Shown here in pieces: positions 11,066 to 21,246 of a stretch of 64,000 nucleotides of DNA (position 1 is the stretch's first letter; the number at the start of each line of letters is the position of its first letter). The stretch lies in assembly GCA_949152475.1 (NCBI GenBank), contig OX424558.1, positions 40,106,751 through 40,170,750 on the forward strand, read 5' to 3'. The stretch comes from Terebella lapidaria (Eukaryota; Annelida; Polychaeta; Terebellida; Terebellidae). A program made the translations under genes and the position numbers. The notes below the pieces were generated by a model. That model ran no database searches. It had not been told where the DNA came from and was given only the letters and a program-made list of their open reading frames with translations.

Positions 11066-11935
11066 CAACATATATCACTTCCTATATGCCCACAATTATT
11101 CCTAAGCTGAAAAGTCGATATTAAATGAGATATCCCAAGTTTGGTGATTATTTGGATGATATATATCCTAAGGAACTTGAAATTGAAGATACTACAGACT
11201 TCTCCAATTTTTCCAACTATTTAGACCTAAGGTTGGAGATTGATGAAGATTCTAACCTGTCAACTAGGTTGTATGACAAACGTGATGATTTCAATTTTTC
11301 CATGGTCAATTTCCATTTTCTAAGCAGCAACATTCCTATGTCGCCAGCATATGGCGTGTTTGTCTCACAAGTCACGCTATTCCAGAGCTAGTTGCAAGTA
11401 TTAGGACTTTGTTCACAGAAGTTCCCAGCTAGCCTCTAAACTGCTGCAACAGGGATATGTTTTACCAAGACTGATAGCTGCTTTCAAGAAATTCTATTAA
11501 CGTCATCACAATCTGGTTGATAAGTACACAAAATCTATTACAAGTATGCAACATGACCTTTTTGCATGTTAATGTTTTGTAATTCATGACGGGTGCCACA
11601 CGTGGGGCAGGAAATGCTCACTCTTTCCGGAACACCTGATTTCACCCCTTTATGGCCTTATAATGGTGGTTCATGAAATTCCATTTAAATTTTCTCGATT
11701 TTGCCTGACACTGGACTTTGAGATTGGATAATGAACTCGGTTTTGTTTGCTCGGATACTATATACTTGGGTATTGTTTCCATGTTTATTAGCCATTTTGT
11801 GCTCTGACCTTGAAAAAGAGGTCAAAGGTGAAATTCAAGGTCATCAGAATACTCAGCATATATCATTTCCTATATGTCCACAATTGATATCTAAGCTATA
11901 AAGTCAATAATAAGCGATATATTATCCATTTTGTC
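11065..11935 (+). pseudogene. Penelope-like RT C-terminal half with conserved 3' segment
   Basis: 11,125-11,391 encodes the block LEIDEDSNLSTRLYDKRDDF and the segment SSNIPMSPAYGVFVSQ, closely matching 54,150-54,400. Frameshifts follow, then the RT tail to about 11,570. From 11,586 the segment with cacgtggggcaggaaatgct appears, as after the other PLE tails. About 11,815-11,935 is a stray unit of the 134-bp minisatellite otherwise at 48 kb. The catalytic core is missing. Confidence 0.65.
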
Positions 11936-12325
11936 AGGTAACCTAAAAACATGTCACCCGGACATATTCTTACGCATTCTATTCCTTGTATGCTGTGGCT
12001 TGTTAGATCAAAGATACGGTAACCTAAATAGACAGATCAGTGCTGGGAACACCTGCTTTCCTGCAGAAGCGATTTGAACTAGAGTGAAACGGTTCTACAG
12101 TCGACCAGGCGGGAGTGGAGAAGGGCAGGCTATCCATTTCGATGCTATCCATTTCGGGATCAGGGTAGTTCTTGATTGTTCGTACCAGTCTGATGACTGT
12201 GAGTGGTAACTATATATTTTTTTTTCACATTTAGCGACAAGCACATAGATATTATATTTAGCGTCAAGGCATATGCCTTGGCGTTGATTTCACATTTACT
12301 GCTTCAACACACGCCCCCATAGTAC

Positions 12326-12608
12326 CTAACTTGAATTTGTCCACTTGAATTACGTAATGAACAAGGCAATATGGCAGCGCCCTACAGCAGTGAAAATCCT
12401 CGCTTGAATCGAAATTTTGTGTTTTGAAAGAAACATGTGGCGTTTCGGAAGCCAGGTTTGTGCAAATCTATTGCCGTTTGCATCATAGACATGTAATATT
12501 CCGTTAAATAGTTCTCTTGAAGCAATTTGACTGAAACAAATGCGAAAAAACGGTGTACATGAGTTAGAAAAATCAGAGTATAGTCAGGCCGCCGCATGTT
12601 AGGAACGA
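12326..12608. other. Unassigned; TIR-element arm fragment
   Basis: The end of this stretch (12,555-12,590, gttagaaaaatcagagtata) repeats the inner arm sequence of the 1,020-bp TIR element (about 6,895-6,917). The rest holds nothing I recognise. Confidence 0.4.
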
Positions 12609-13535
12609 TTACTACACCAAGAATTACACACTAAAAAGGCTGCACCCCTACAGCTCCGGACCAAAACAACAATTTGTAGGGAATGGCGGGAGTCTCAATA
12701 CTGAACGAGAGTATCGTGCAGGGTTGAAAATTATTCCGAAACAACACTAAAGCCGCCTTGATTACACCGACGAGTTGATATTGAAGGGGAGCTATCCAAA
12801 ATTGAAGAATATTGAAAACTATTAAGGAATACTGGCCATTGAAAACTTACAAATGGGAATAAACTGATTTTATCAAGTAATAAGTGTATAGAATGACCTT
12901 GTGACGAAACGTCCAAAGGTCAATCCAGGGCTCTCCCTGAATGCACATTTTTGATGCCAATACATCCTCACCAGCAGGGCTACTACAGTTGTAACGAGAG
13001 TAGTTTTAAAAAACAAGGTGGAAATTTAATAATATGAACATGTTCAATCATGTTCGGACCAGCATGATCGAAGATTTTCCCGACCGGAAGAAGAAAGTGG
13101 AAACAGATTATTTGAAGAGGAAGAGTGTGGAAAACAATGTCAACCACGGAAAAAGTACACAAATACTTAAGATTGTGATGATGTAAAACACGGGAATGGT
13201 CGACCGAATAGATGAGTCTTTAGTGATAACAATCATTAACTCGGATGCTGAATTCGAAGCCCGTGGTATAGCACTGTGATGTTGGGGACGCCTAACACCA
13301 AGTGGAAGCTTTGCCTAACATGTCTAGAATGCTAATTCTGGACGATGAACAACACCAAAGGCAACGAGTGTTACAATGTAGATATATATATAATATGTAT
13401 GAGGTAACAAGAGATGAGCGTCCACAACATGGAGTTAGGTAGGTACATTTGACCAACCGAAAGCGCTGAAACATGTTGGACAGAGGTAGAACTATACACT
13501 ATTTGAAGAAGACTGCAAAACACTATGATATATAT
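12609..13535 (-). repeat. Dispersed composite repeat, copy B, part before the gypsy insertion
   Basis: This is near-identical to 33,557-34,315, from the stretch with ctccggaccaaaacaacaat through the catcctcaccagcaggg block to cactatgatatatat. It stops exactly at the gypsy LTR and resumes after it at 26,076. Confidence 0.8.
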
Positions 13536-13854
13536 TGTAACGGTTTTGGGGCGTACCCAAAGGTTTCCCCTAGGTAATTATGTTAGTGTTTTGTGATATT
13601 ATGGTTAAATAACCGTTTATTAAGGTGTATATGTGTTTAAAGGTTCATACGGTTCCGTATTGTTAATGTTTAAAGGGTTTTCCGTCTCGGAACTTAGTAA
13701 TTTATGATGTCGGTAAAGCCGGAGACGGAGCCGGAACCGGAGACGGAACCGGACACGGAGCCGGAACAATGGAGTACAAAAACGTAATGACGTTATTTCC
13801 GGAAGGTCATGTGATCAGCCTCGTTTTCGGTTTAAAAGGTGACGTGTCAGCCAC

Positions 13855-13960
13855 TGATTGGTTCTAGAGTGTTTTTAGAAATCCGGAAAATATCAGTGTT
13901 TTGGCGGACTATGACGTCACAATAGGTTGGTCACGTGACGTGGGTCTCAGGTCTATAAAA
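13855..13960 (+). promoter_or_regulatory. LTR promoter module
   Basis: In order: inverted CCAAT box (attgg, 13,857-13,861), CRE-type TGACGTCA (13,912-13,919), palindromic E-box TCACGTGA (13,931-13,938), TATAAAA (13,954-13,960). Transcription is expected about 25-30 bases after the TATA box, and the element's own poly(A) signal is about 140 bases further. The same order and spacing recurs before the two accessory ORFs. Confidence 0.8.
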
Positions 13961-14102
13961 GCCCCCGTTTCACAGCGGACGGCGGAGTTGGTGTCCTGAC
14001 GTCGACCTGTGCAGACCCCTTCTCCCATAGCAGAGTACTCCCTTGTTCCGGATAGAGTCATCCAGATGATAGCAGTTAAGTCTTCCGACTGTGAACTTGG
14101 AA

Positions 14103-14108
14103 AATAAA
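14103..14108 (+). terminator. LTR poly(A) signal
   Basis: AATAAA; the functional copy for 3' ends is the equivalent in the 3' LTR at 25,255-25,260. A second AATAAA lies at 14,164-14,169. Confidence 0.6.
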
Positions 14109-14929
14109 CATGAAAACTTCAACCGAGTTGTTTTTCCGTGTTCGTTAGGAAACTGGAAGTTATAATAAAGTTAGTTTCCCGGAAAAGACAGTTATACGGA
14201 GTAAAGGGAGATAAGACTACAGTCGGTTAAGACCAAGTTGTAACGACGTCTTAGGGTGATCCAAGAACCCAGATCACCGAGGAAGGAGACGGAGACGGAG
14301 ACGGAGGTGGAATTCAACGGAGCAACTACGGAGGCGGTATCGGACGGAGCAGTTGCAGAGACGGGAACGACGAAGCAGTTGCAGAGGCGGTACCGGACGA
14401 CGGAGTTGCAGAGGCAGTACCTGACGGAGCGGTTGCGGTAACCGGAAGTGGGAACACTTCCGAGATACTCCATTTCAGGTGCGGTACCAAGTTGCAGGGA
14501 GGCGGAGCCAACCGGAGCAGATTGCAGTGCGGCGGAACCTGGCAGAGCGGTTGCAGTATTCGGAAACGGCAACGTTCCCGGATTCTTTATTCCAGGCGCA
14601 GTCGCAGTTTGCAGTAAGACGGAAAACGACGGAGCTGTTGCAGTAAAGCGGTTTCCCGACGGAGCAGTTGCAGTACCCGGAGACGGAAACGCCTCCGGAT
14701 CCTTACTTTACAGGTGCAGTTGCAGATTAGCAGTCGGGCAACGGTTAAGAGGTCCATTCCAGACCACGCTACCAACCTTAGAGACTTCTAGCCGGAGTTC
14801 AACCGTACAGCAGTAGCAGTTTTCCGGAGTTTTACCGTTTCAGCTCCGGTTAAACAACAACTCACCCACCTCCCTAGAAAACAGGTTCATCAAGACGTCA
14901 CAGAAGGGTGCAAACCCGTTACAACTTTT

Positions 14930-14947
14930 TGGTGGCAGCGGTGGGAT
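14930..14947 (+). other. Primer binding site, tRNA-Leu type
   Basis: TGGTGGCAGCGGTGGGAT starts six bases after the LTR. Its complement is the 3' end, including CCA, of animal tRNA-Leu of the AAG type. The leucine assignment rests on my memory of tRNA acceptor ends and should be checked against the host tRNA set. Confidence 0.8.
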
Positions 14948-14957
14948 CATCTGCAGT

Positions 14958-16235
14958 ATGACTACTAGACGGGGCAAATTGGCGGAACAGCAGCTGAAGG
15001 CAGCCGTGTCGGACACGGAGCAGCCTGTAGGAGCAGTAGGAGCTGAGCCGTTGCAGATGCCGGTTGCGGAAAAGGAAGCAGTTCGTCCTGCCGAGCGAAA
15101 GCTGTTGCAGCCGGAAATGCAAAAAGCAGTTGCAGAAGAGCCCCTTCGGGTTCCTCAAGGAGTACAGCCTGCAGAGCAGTTAGCAGAGGCGGAAATGAAC
15201 TTTCCGGACCAGGCTGGCGATCGGGAACCGGATGCGGAACCGGAAGGCGGAGAGAATTTAGTCGACAACCTGACCAGATTATTGGCGACCCAAATGGAGG
15301 TGTTTCAGCAGCACCTGGCAGTAACCGGAAAGCAGCAGCAGGCAGAAGCAGTACAACCACCAGCACCAAGGGCAGGAGTAGCCAGATTAATGACATACGA
15401 CGGAACTGATCCGTGGCCGGAGTATGAGGCTCACCTCCTTGAATACGCTCGGTACTACCGTTGGACAGCAGAGGAAAAGGCGCTGAACTTATGTGTCAGT
15501 TTGAGAGGTAACGCCCGCAGCATACTACTGGATCTGTCCGCGGAGCAGAGACGCAGCTTTGATACGGTTGTGGCGGCATTAAAACAGCAGTTTTGTCCGG
15601 GGGAGAAAACATTTGTTTTCCAGGCAGAATTGCAGTCACGGAAATTGCAGCCGGAGGAGGAGCTGTCCGAGCTGGCCAGAGACATACGGAGCAAGACGCG
15701 GCTAGCTTACCCAAAAGCAGATCCGGCAACAACAGAAGTGCTCATGAAGATGCATTTCTGCAACAGCCTGACTAACCGAGATATGCGGTTGTCGGTATTG
15801 AAAAGCCACCCGGAAACGCTGTCGCAGGCCCTGGCTTTCGCTACCGAGTATGAGAGCATCATGAAGACGGACAACAGCAGACCAGCGGAGCGACACCGGA
15901 CGAGGCAGCTGAACACGGAGCCGGAGTGGAGCCAGCAGGTGAACGAATTGCGGAAGCAAGCCGAGCAGACTCAGCAGCAGTTGGCGGATCTGATGACTCA
16001 GGTCAAGGAAGCGGTTAGCCGGCAGCAGCAGCAGCGCAGTTCCCAAGCGGATTTAGAATGTTTCAACTGTGGCCGGAAAGGGCATTTTGCCCGAGACTGT
16101 AGGCAGCCGAAGCAGCAGCAGCAGCGGCGTCAACCACAACAACAGCAGTCGCCGCGACAACAGCAGCAGCAGCCGCAGCAGCAGCAGCAACAATTGCAGC
16201 AGCCACGACAGCAGCAGCAGCAGCCGGAAAACTAG
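14958..16235 (+). CDS. gag: Gag polyprotein of the gypsy element
   Basis: 425 residues. The ATG lies 34 bases after the LTR and is the first in the frame. The N-terminal 120 residues are Ala/Glu/Gln-rich, then comes an alpha-helical capsid-like region (about 140-310, with a WPEYEAHLLEYARYY stretch and LRGNARSILLDL). A single CCHC zinc knuckle lies at residues 368-381 (C-x2-C-x4-H-x4-C), expected to bind the RNA genome. The C-terminus is a glutamine tract from CAG repeats, ending in TAG. Gag should form the cytoplasmic particle that packages RNA and carries Pol by frameshift fusion. Length and single knuckle are normal for gypsy Gag; the long polyQ tail is unusual. Confidence 0.92.
   Translation: MTTRRGKLAEQQLKAAVSDTEQPVGAVGAEPLQMPVAEKEAVRPAERKLLQPEMQKAVAEEPLRVPQGVQPAEQLAEAEMNFPDQAGDREPDAEPEGGENLVDNLTRLLATQMEVFQQHLAVTGKQQQAEAVQPPAPRAGVARLMTYDGTDPWPEYEAHLLEYARYYRWTAEEKALNLCVSLRGNARSILLDLSAEQRRSFDTVVAALKQQFCPGEKTFVFQAELQSRKLQPEEELSELARDIRSKTRLAYPKADPATTEVLMKMHFCNSLTNRDMRLSVLKSHPETLSQALAFATEYESIMKTDNSRPAERHRTRQLNTEPEWSQQVNELRKQAEQTQQQLADLMTQVKEAVSRQQQQRSSQADLECFNCGRKGHFARDCRQPKQQQQRRQPQQQQSPRQQQQQPQQQQQQLQQPRQQQQQPEN
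16103..16235 (+). promoter_or_regulatory. gag-pol overlap, presumed -1 ribosomal frameshift region
   Basis: The pol frame is -1 relative to gag and is open from just after a TAG at 16,100-16,102, so the frames overlap for 133 bases. In this overlap the CAG repeat encodes Gln in gag and Ala in pol. The last gag codons before TAG read G GAA AAC (16,226-16,232), an A-rich stretch that could allow slippage but is not a canonical X-XXY-YYZ heptamer. Pol has no ATG near its start (the first plausible codon, at 16,298, is GTG), which supports fusion to Gag. Confidence 0.7.
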
Positions 16236-19200
16236 AGCGGGTCGCGGAAAAGGGGAAATCCGGGACCCGGAAGAGAGGACACCCCCATAACCGGCAGGTG
16301 GTTCACGGACCCGGTCCCAGGGGCGAGGTGGGCATGTGTGTGACAGCCAGACTATGCGGAGAGCCAGTAACGCTGATAATCGACACCGGCAGCACTGTCA
16401 CAATGCTCAACCTACAAACCTGGGAACGGATCCGGAAACCCGGAATGAAGCTGAAGCGGTCGCCGATTCGTCTTTCAATGGTTGACGGAAGTAACATACG
16501 GACACATGGCCGGAAAGAACTCCCACTCAACATCGCAGGAGTAGCTGAGACCGTGACGTTCGAGATTGCAGACTGTGAAGACGAAGGAATACTGGGAATG
16601 GATTTCATCCGTTCCCGGATATCCGGCATAAATTTCGACCGAATGACCATGCAGATGGGCAGCCAGGAGGTGTTCCTCACCATGTTCGAGCAGACCAGGG
16701 AGCCGTTTCCGATCAACGCTGTAGCAGATTACCAAATTCCGCCGGAAACGGAACAGCTGATTATAGGACAAGCAGAGAGTGTCCGTGAAGCAGAAGGAGT
16801 ACTAGAAATGCCGCAGGAGCCTACTGAGAAAAGACCTTGGCTGATCGGGAGAACTTTATCCCGGATAAAGCAAGGAACAGTCCCGGTTCGAGTGATCAAC
16901 GTGATGGCAGAGCCGGTAATCATCAAGAAAGGAGCGCAGTTGGCGACGATGACCACCTTAGCAGCCGGTTGCAGTGTTGTGCCGTTGGCGGAGCGGAGCA
17001 GGAAGGTGCAGATTTCCACGGAGTCGGAGGCCGGGCGGAATTGGAGCGGGTACGAGAAGCTGCGGCAGTTAGCAGAGCAGACCCAGGATGCAGTGCCGCG
17101 TCATTTCCGGGAGAGAGTAACCGACCTCCTATTTCGGAATAAGCCGACCTTCAGTAATGATGCCGGAGAACTGGGGCAGACCAACGAGGTACAACATCAG
17201 ATAAACACGGGCAGTCACCGGCCGATTAAGCAGCCAACCAGAAGAATTCCGCCAGACAAGAGAGAGCTGGTGAGCAGTCTGATTCAGGAGATGAAAGACA
17301 AGAACGTCATTGAAGAAAGTAGCAGTCCGTGGGCTTCCCCGATTGTCCTCGTGAAGAAAAAGGATGGGACCACCCGGTTCTGCGTCGATTACCGGCGGTT
17401 AAATGCAGTCACGGAGAAAGATGCTTATCCGTTGCCGAGAATAGACGACACCATAGCAGCCTGTGCAGACGCCAAATGGTTCTCCACTCTCGACCTGACC
17501 AGTGGCTACTGGCAGGTCGGGATGGATGAAGACGCCCGGAAAAAGTCGGCCTTCTGTGTTCCTGGCGGCCTTTATCAGTTCAAAGTGATGAGTTTCGGCT
17601 TGTGCAATGCTCCGGGTACGTTCGAGCGGTTGATGGAGAAGGTGCTAGGCGGTTTGTCCTGGAAGACCTGCCTCATATATCTGGACGACATCATAGTCTA
17701 CAGCATGACCCTGGAGGATCACATCCGTGATCTTCAGGAGGTGTTCAGCAAGCTGAGAGAGGCAGACCTAAAAGTCAAACCGTCAAAATGCAAGTTCTTC
17801 CAGCCGGAGGTGTCCTTCCTAGGTCACATAGTCGGCAGAGACGGTATCCGCACCGACCCGGCAAAAACGGAGGCAGTACGGAAGTGGCGGACACCCACCA
17901 ACCTGACGGAGCTGCGCAGTTTTCTGGGACTTTGCTCCTATTACCGGAAGTTCGTGCCGAAGTTCTCCGAGATTGCAGCGCCGCTGAATCACTTGACGGA
18001 AAAAGGGGTGCCGTTCCGGTGGCAGACGGAGCAAGAACAGGCATTTGCAGAGCTGAAGAACCGCCTAGTATCGGCACCGATATTCGGGTACCCAAGGGAG
18101 CAAGGCCGATATATCCTGGACACGGACGCCAGTGACACCGGGCTGGGAGCAGTACTGTCACAGAAGCAGGGCAACCAGGAGCGGGTGATAACCTACTTGA
18201 GCCGCAGCCTAACCAAAGAAGAACGGAGATACTGTGTCACCCGGAAGGAGCTCCTGGCGGTTGTGTTTGCGGTACAGAAGAATAAGCAGTACTTGCTGGG
18301 ACGACACTTCCTTCTTCGCACAGATCATGGCAGTCTTACCTGGCTTATGAATTTCAAGGAGCCCCAGGGGCAGGTAGCCCGGTGGATTGAGCTCCTGAGT
18401 GAGTTTCATTTCGACATCGAACATCGTCCGGGGCGAATCCATAATAATGCGGATGCCTTGTCCAGATCCCCATGCAGCCAATGCGGAAAAATCGACTGGA
18501 AACAAGCCAAGATAGACGCCTGGAACTACGGAGAAAGGATCCGGCAGACACGAAGTGAAGAAACTCCTCAGCCCAAGCCAAGGAAGGGGGGACGCCGGAA
18601 GCGATCACGGAGATCGGGCGGAGAAGCAGAACTGACGGAGGAAGCAGTCCCAAGGAAGGCGGTTGCAGTAGCGGAGGCAGCAGCGTCCTGGAAGCCGGTT
18701 GCGGTGACGGAGAAAGCAGCGTCCCGGAAGCCGGTTGCGGTTGCGGTGACGGAGAAAGCAGCGTCCTGGAAGCCGGTTGCGGTTGCATTGACGGAGGAAG
18801 CAGTCCCAAGGAAGGCGGTTGCAGTAGCGGAGGCAGCAGCGTCCTGGAAGCCGGTTGCGGTTGCGGTGACGGAGAAAGCAGCGTCCCGGAAGCCGGTTGC
18901 GGTTGCGGTGACGGAGAAAGCAGCGTCCTGGAAGCCGGTTGCGGTTGCAGTGACGGAGGAAGCAGCGTTCCGGAAGCCGGTTGCGGTTGCAGTGACGGAG
19001 AAGGCAGTTCCAGGAAAAGCGGATGCGGTTGCAGAGCAGATTAGGCTGGCGGAAAATGCGGACCAGGATACTGTGCTGGGGCAGAAATATCGACCAGATG
19101 ATTTGCGGAGAATGCAGCAAGCAGAACCTTGGTACCCACTGGTGACGTCGCTGATCGACGGGAGCGGTACAGCTGGCAGTGCAGACTTTTCCAGTATGAG

Positions 19201-20497
19201 CAGCGAGGAGAAAGTGCTGTACGGGATGCGGAAGACCTTGCTGAAAGTCGACGGAGTAGTCTACCGGAAATGGAAAACGGCAGAAGGAACCAGCCGAATG
19301 CAGTTAATAACCCCGAAGGAGCTGAGACAGGAGATTTTCCGTCTGGCCCACCAGAGCCGGACGGGAGGACACCTCGGAAGCAGAAGGATGGCGGCTAGCA
19401 TTCGGAGGCGGTATTTCTGGCCGGCTATGATGCGGGACATAAAGCAGTGGGTGCTGAGCTGTGACGAATGTGCGTCAAGAAGTATGCAGAACTTGAAGCG
19501 ATCTCCGATGCAGAAATACCGGGTTGGAGCGCCCATGGAGAGGGTGGCAATGGACGTGATGGGTCCGTTACCTAAATCCACCCGGGGGAACCGGTACATC
19601 TTAGTAATCGGCGATTACTTCACCAAGTGGGTAGAGGCTTACCCGATGCCGAATCAGGAAGCGGTGACGGTTGCGGACATATTCGTCAACCAGTTTGCAG
19701 CGCGGTACGGTATCCCGATGGAGATACACACCGACCAAGGCAGAAATTTCGAGTCCGACTTGCTGAGAAATGTTTGCAGAATCCTGGGGATTCACAAGAC
19801 ACGGACAACCGCTTTCCGACCTCAGTCGGACGGTTTCATCGAGCGATTCAACCGGACGCTGCAGCAGATCTTGAGCCTGTACGTAAGCGAGCGGCAGACC
19901 AACTGGGATCAGCTAGTTCCGTTGGCGATGGCAGCTTACCGGAGTACCCCGCAGGAGACAACCGGGCAGAGTCCCAACTTGCTGATGCTGGGCAGAGAAG
20001 TCAACACTCCGGTAGAGTTACTGATTGGCAGACCGCCGGGAGAATCAACAGCGGAAGTAACAGAGTATGGCAGTCAGCTCCGGGAGCGACTAGAAGCGGT
20101 ATACAAGGCGGTTCGAGCGAAATCTGGCAGAGAAATGGAACGGCAGAAGAAGCTGTACGACCGGAGGAAGGTCGACAATCAGTTCCAGCCAGGAGACCGA
20201 GTGTGGATGGCGGTCAAAACACGGAAGAAGGGCAAAGCTCCCAAGTTGCAGAGGAAGTGGAGCGGTCCAAAGCTAGTGCTGAGCAGATTTACCGACGTGA
20301 CCTACGAGATTGCAGAGAGTGAAACTCGACAGAAGGTGGTTCACTTCGATTTGCTGAAACCGTATAATGGTGTCAAGCATCCGAGATGGATGAAGCGGAG
20401 AATGGCGGATTCCTGGAGGCAGACGGAGCCGCCGAAGCAGAGTAGTGTTCCGGAGACGGAACAGACGGTCTCTGAGTCGGATACGGACTCGGAGTAA
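16103..20497 (+). CDS. pol: Pol polyprotein: protease, RT, RNase H, integrase
   Basis: Residues are counted from position 16,298. Aspartic protease: active-site DTGS at 29-32, GILGMDF about 96. Reverse transcriptase: YLDD catalytic box at 461-464 (17,678-17,689), preceded by VDYRRLNAVTEKDAYPLPRI. RNase H: DTDAS at 608-612, then TDHGSLTWL and HRPGRIHNNADALSR. A tandem-repeat linker of about 130 residues (about 779-911) separates RNase H and integrase. Integrase: HHCC zinc site (H1018 to C1055-x2-C1058), then catalytic D1086, D1146, E1182 with the retroviral D-D-35-E spacing, and a C-terminal module around KLYDRRK and GDRVW. The frame is uninterrupted. Expected to be made as Gag-Pol by -1 frameshift and cut by its own protease. 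No chromodomain is evident. Confidence 0.93.
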   Translation, partial: AAEAAAAAASTTTTAVAATTAAAAAAAAATIAAATTAAAAAGKLERVAEKGKSGTRKRGHPHNRQVVHGPGPRGEVGMCVTARLCGEPVTLIIDTGSTVTMLNLQTWERIRKPGMKLKRSPIRLSMVDGSNIRTHGRKELPLNIAGVAETVTFEIADCEDEGILGMDFIRSRISGINFDRMTMQMGSQEVFLTMFEQTREPFPINAVADYQIPPETEQLIIGQAESVREAEGVLEMPQEPTEKRPWLIGRTLSRIKQGTVPVRVINVMAEPVIIKKGAQLATMTTLAAGCSVVPLAERSRKVQISTESEAGRNWSGYEKLRQLAEQTQDAVPRHFRERVTDLLFRNKPTFSNDAGELGQTNEVQHQINTGSHRPIKQPTRRIPPDKRELVSSLIQEMKDKNVIEESSSPWASPIVLVKKKDGTTRFCVDYRRLNAVTEKDAYPLPRIDDTIAACADAKWFSTLDLTSGYWQVGMDEDARKKSAFCVPGGLYQFKVMSFGLCNAPGTFERLMEKVLGGLSWKTCLIYLDDIIVYSMTLEDHIRDLQEVFSKLREADLKVKPSKCKFFQPEVSFLGHIVGRDGIRTDPAKTEAVRKWRTPTNLTELRSFLGLCSYYRKFVPKFSEIAAPLNHLTEKGVPFRWQTEQEQAFAELKNRLVSAPIFGYPREQGRYILDTDASDTGLGAVLSQKQGNQERVITYLSRSLTKEERRYCVTRKELLAVVFAVQKNKQYLLGRHFLLRTDHGSLTWLMNFKEPQGQVARWIELLSEFHFDIEHRPGRIHNNADALSRSPCSQCGKIDWKQAKIDAWNYGERIRQTRSEETPQPKPRKGGRRKRSRRSGGEAELTEEAVPRKAVAVAEAAASWKPVAVTEKAASRKPVAVAVTEKAASWKPVAVALTEEAVPRKAVAVAEAAASWKPVAVAVTEKAASRKPVAVAVTEKAASWKPVAVAVTEEAAFRKPVAVAVTEKAVPGKADAVAEQIRLAENADQDTVLGQKYRPDDLRRMQQAEPWYPLVTSLIDGSGTAGSADFSSMSSEEKVLYGMRKTLLKVDGVVYRKWKTAEGTSRMQLITPKELRQEIFRLAHQSRTGGHLGSRRMAASIRRRYFWPAMMRDIKQWVLSCDECASRSMQNLKRSPMQKYRVGAPMERVAMDVMGPLPKSTRGNRYILVIGDYFTKWVEAYPMPNQEAVTVADIFVNQFAARYGIPMEIHTDQGRNFESDLLRNVCRILGIHKTRTTAFRPQSDGFIERFNRTLQQILSLYVSERQTNWDQLVPLAMAAYRSTPQETTGQSPNLLMLGREVNTPVELLIGRPPGESTAEVTEYGSQLRERLEAVYKAVRAKSGREMERQKKLYDRRKVDNQFQPGDRVWMAVKTRKKGKAPKLQRKWSGPKLVLSRFTDVTYEIAESETRQKVVHFDLLKPYNGVKHPRWMKRRMADSWRQTEPPKQSSVPETEQTVSESDTDSE
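18632..19035 (+). repeat. In-frame minisatellite inside pol
   Basis: About ten 36-42-bp units encode variants of TEKAASRKPVAVA. A higher-order block (LTEEAVPRKAVAVAEAAASW onward) occurs twice. Units keep the reading frame. It forms a flexible Ala/Val/Lys-rich linker between RNase H and integrase and should vary in copy number between element copies. Confidence 0.9.
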
Positions 20498-21246
20498 AGC
20501 CGCAGAGGACGCAGAATTATGAGAAGACGGAGTGAGCTGTAGAGCAGGAGAAGGAGATAGCTGAGACCCTGGTAAAACGTTGAGTTCCGGCAGAGAGCGA
20601 CCGCAAGAAGTTGGAACAGTGAGCAAGTGCTGGTTCCGGAAACAGGGCGGAGAAAGGAATCAGAGCGGAAAGCGGTGCAGAGACCGGATAGAGACATCCT
20701 AGAGGTTCTGACTGGGTTGAGCACATAGTCAACCAGTCCAGGGTAGCGGCCAGGGGCCCAGAAGAACCTGGGTTAGCGGTCTAGTATCTCCAGAGAAGCA
20801 GCTACACGTCTTCCGTATTCAGAGAATTAAGACGGAAAAGTTTTCCGGCTGTAGACAACCAACCGGAGTTTCCACTTAGCAGAGACAGCAAACCGGCTGC
20901 AGATTGACAAGAAACGGAGAAACATCACCCCAGATAGGAAGGCGCCTCCTTCTGGACAGAATGTATGCAGTTTCCAGTGTCGACAAGCAGTAATACCAAT
21001 GAGCAGATATGCAGTGGACGAAGCAGTACAGATGGCGGAAACGCCCAACTTGCAGTCTAGATGTTCGTCTGAGAGGCAGATTCAACTGGCTGAGACTCTA
21101 TTCAACCCTCCTGATGGCAGAGATACTTCAAAATTGCAGATACTTCGCTCGGAGAAGCAGTTGAAAGGGAGCCGGAAAAACCCGGAGAAGCCGGTTGAGC
21201 CGGAGACGGACACCTCTCGGTTAACGGTTGAGTTTTTGCATAATTG
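20498..21246 (+). other. pol to ORF3 intergenic region
   Basis: 750 bp without a convincing gene. It continues the gcag/cgga vocabulary of the element. A 99-codon frame starts with ATG at 20,999 and ends at 21,298, inside the next promoter, and has no recognisable motif. The region could be a pol 3' UTR or hold splice sites for subgenomic RNA, which I cannot demonstrate. Confidence 0.5.

Larger units (their letters stand above)
10485..12325. repeat. Region bounded by inverted tandem-repeat blocks
   Basis: The left block (10,510-10,665) has imperfect copies of a unit like aacggtaaatgtgaaacct. At about 12,225-12,310 the complementary sequence recurs (agtaaatgtgaaatcaacgc read on the minus strand). 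These may be the ends of an old 1.8-kb TIR element into which a PLE piece and other repeats moved. I could not find a clean target duplication. Confidence 0.4.
13536..14923 (+). repeat. 5' LTR of the gypsy element
   Basis: Begins TGTAACGG and ends CCGTTACA, a perfect 8-bp terminal inverted repeat. Contains the promoter module (13,855-13,960) and AATAAA at 14,103-14,108, giving a U3 of about 450 bp and an unusually long R/U5. The downstream part (14,280-14,760) is a loose repeat of ggagcagttgcag-like words, the same vocabulary as the coding region. Short open frames here are repeat-driven and not counted as genes. Confidence 0.95.

Noticed and set aside
11586-11650. Hammerhead ribozyme in the conserved PLE downstream segment
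   Set aside because: I could not find the CUGANGA and GAAA core in the right order on either strand by eye; only a search with a covariance model would settle it.
14192-14816. Open frames of 60-126 codons on both strands in the LTR, repeated at 25,344-25,968
   Set aside because: They lie in the word-repetitive R/U5 part, overlap on both strands and have no domain. Identical in both LTRs only because the LTRs are identical.
18605-19120. 171-codon minus-strand frame with Arg/Asn-rich repeats
   Set aside because: Mirror of the pol minisatellite; the plus strand is the real coding strand.
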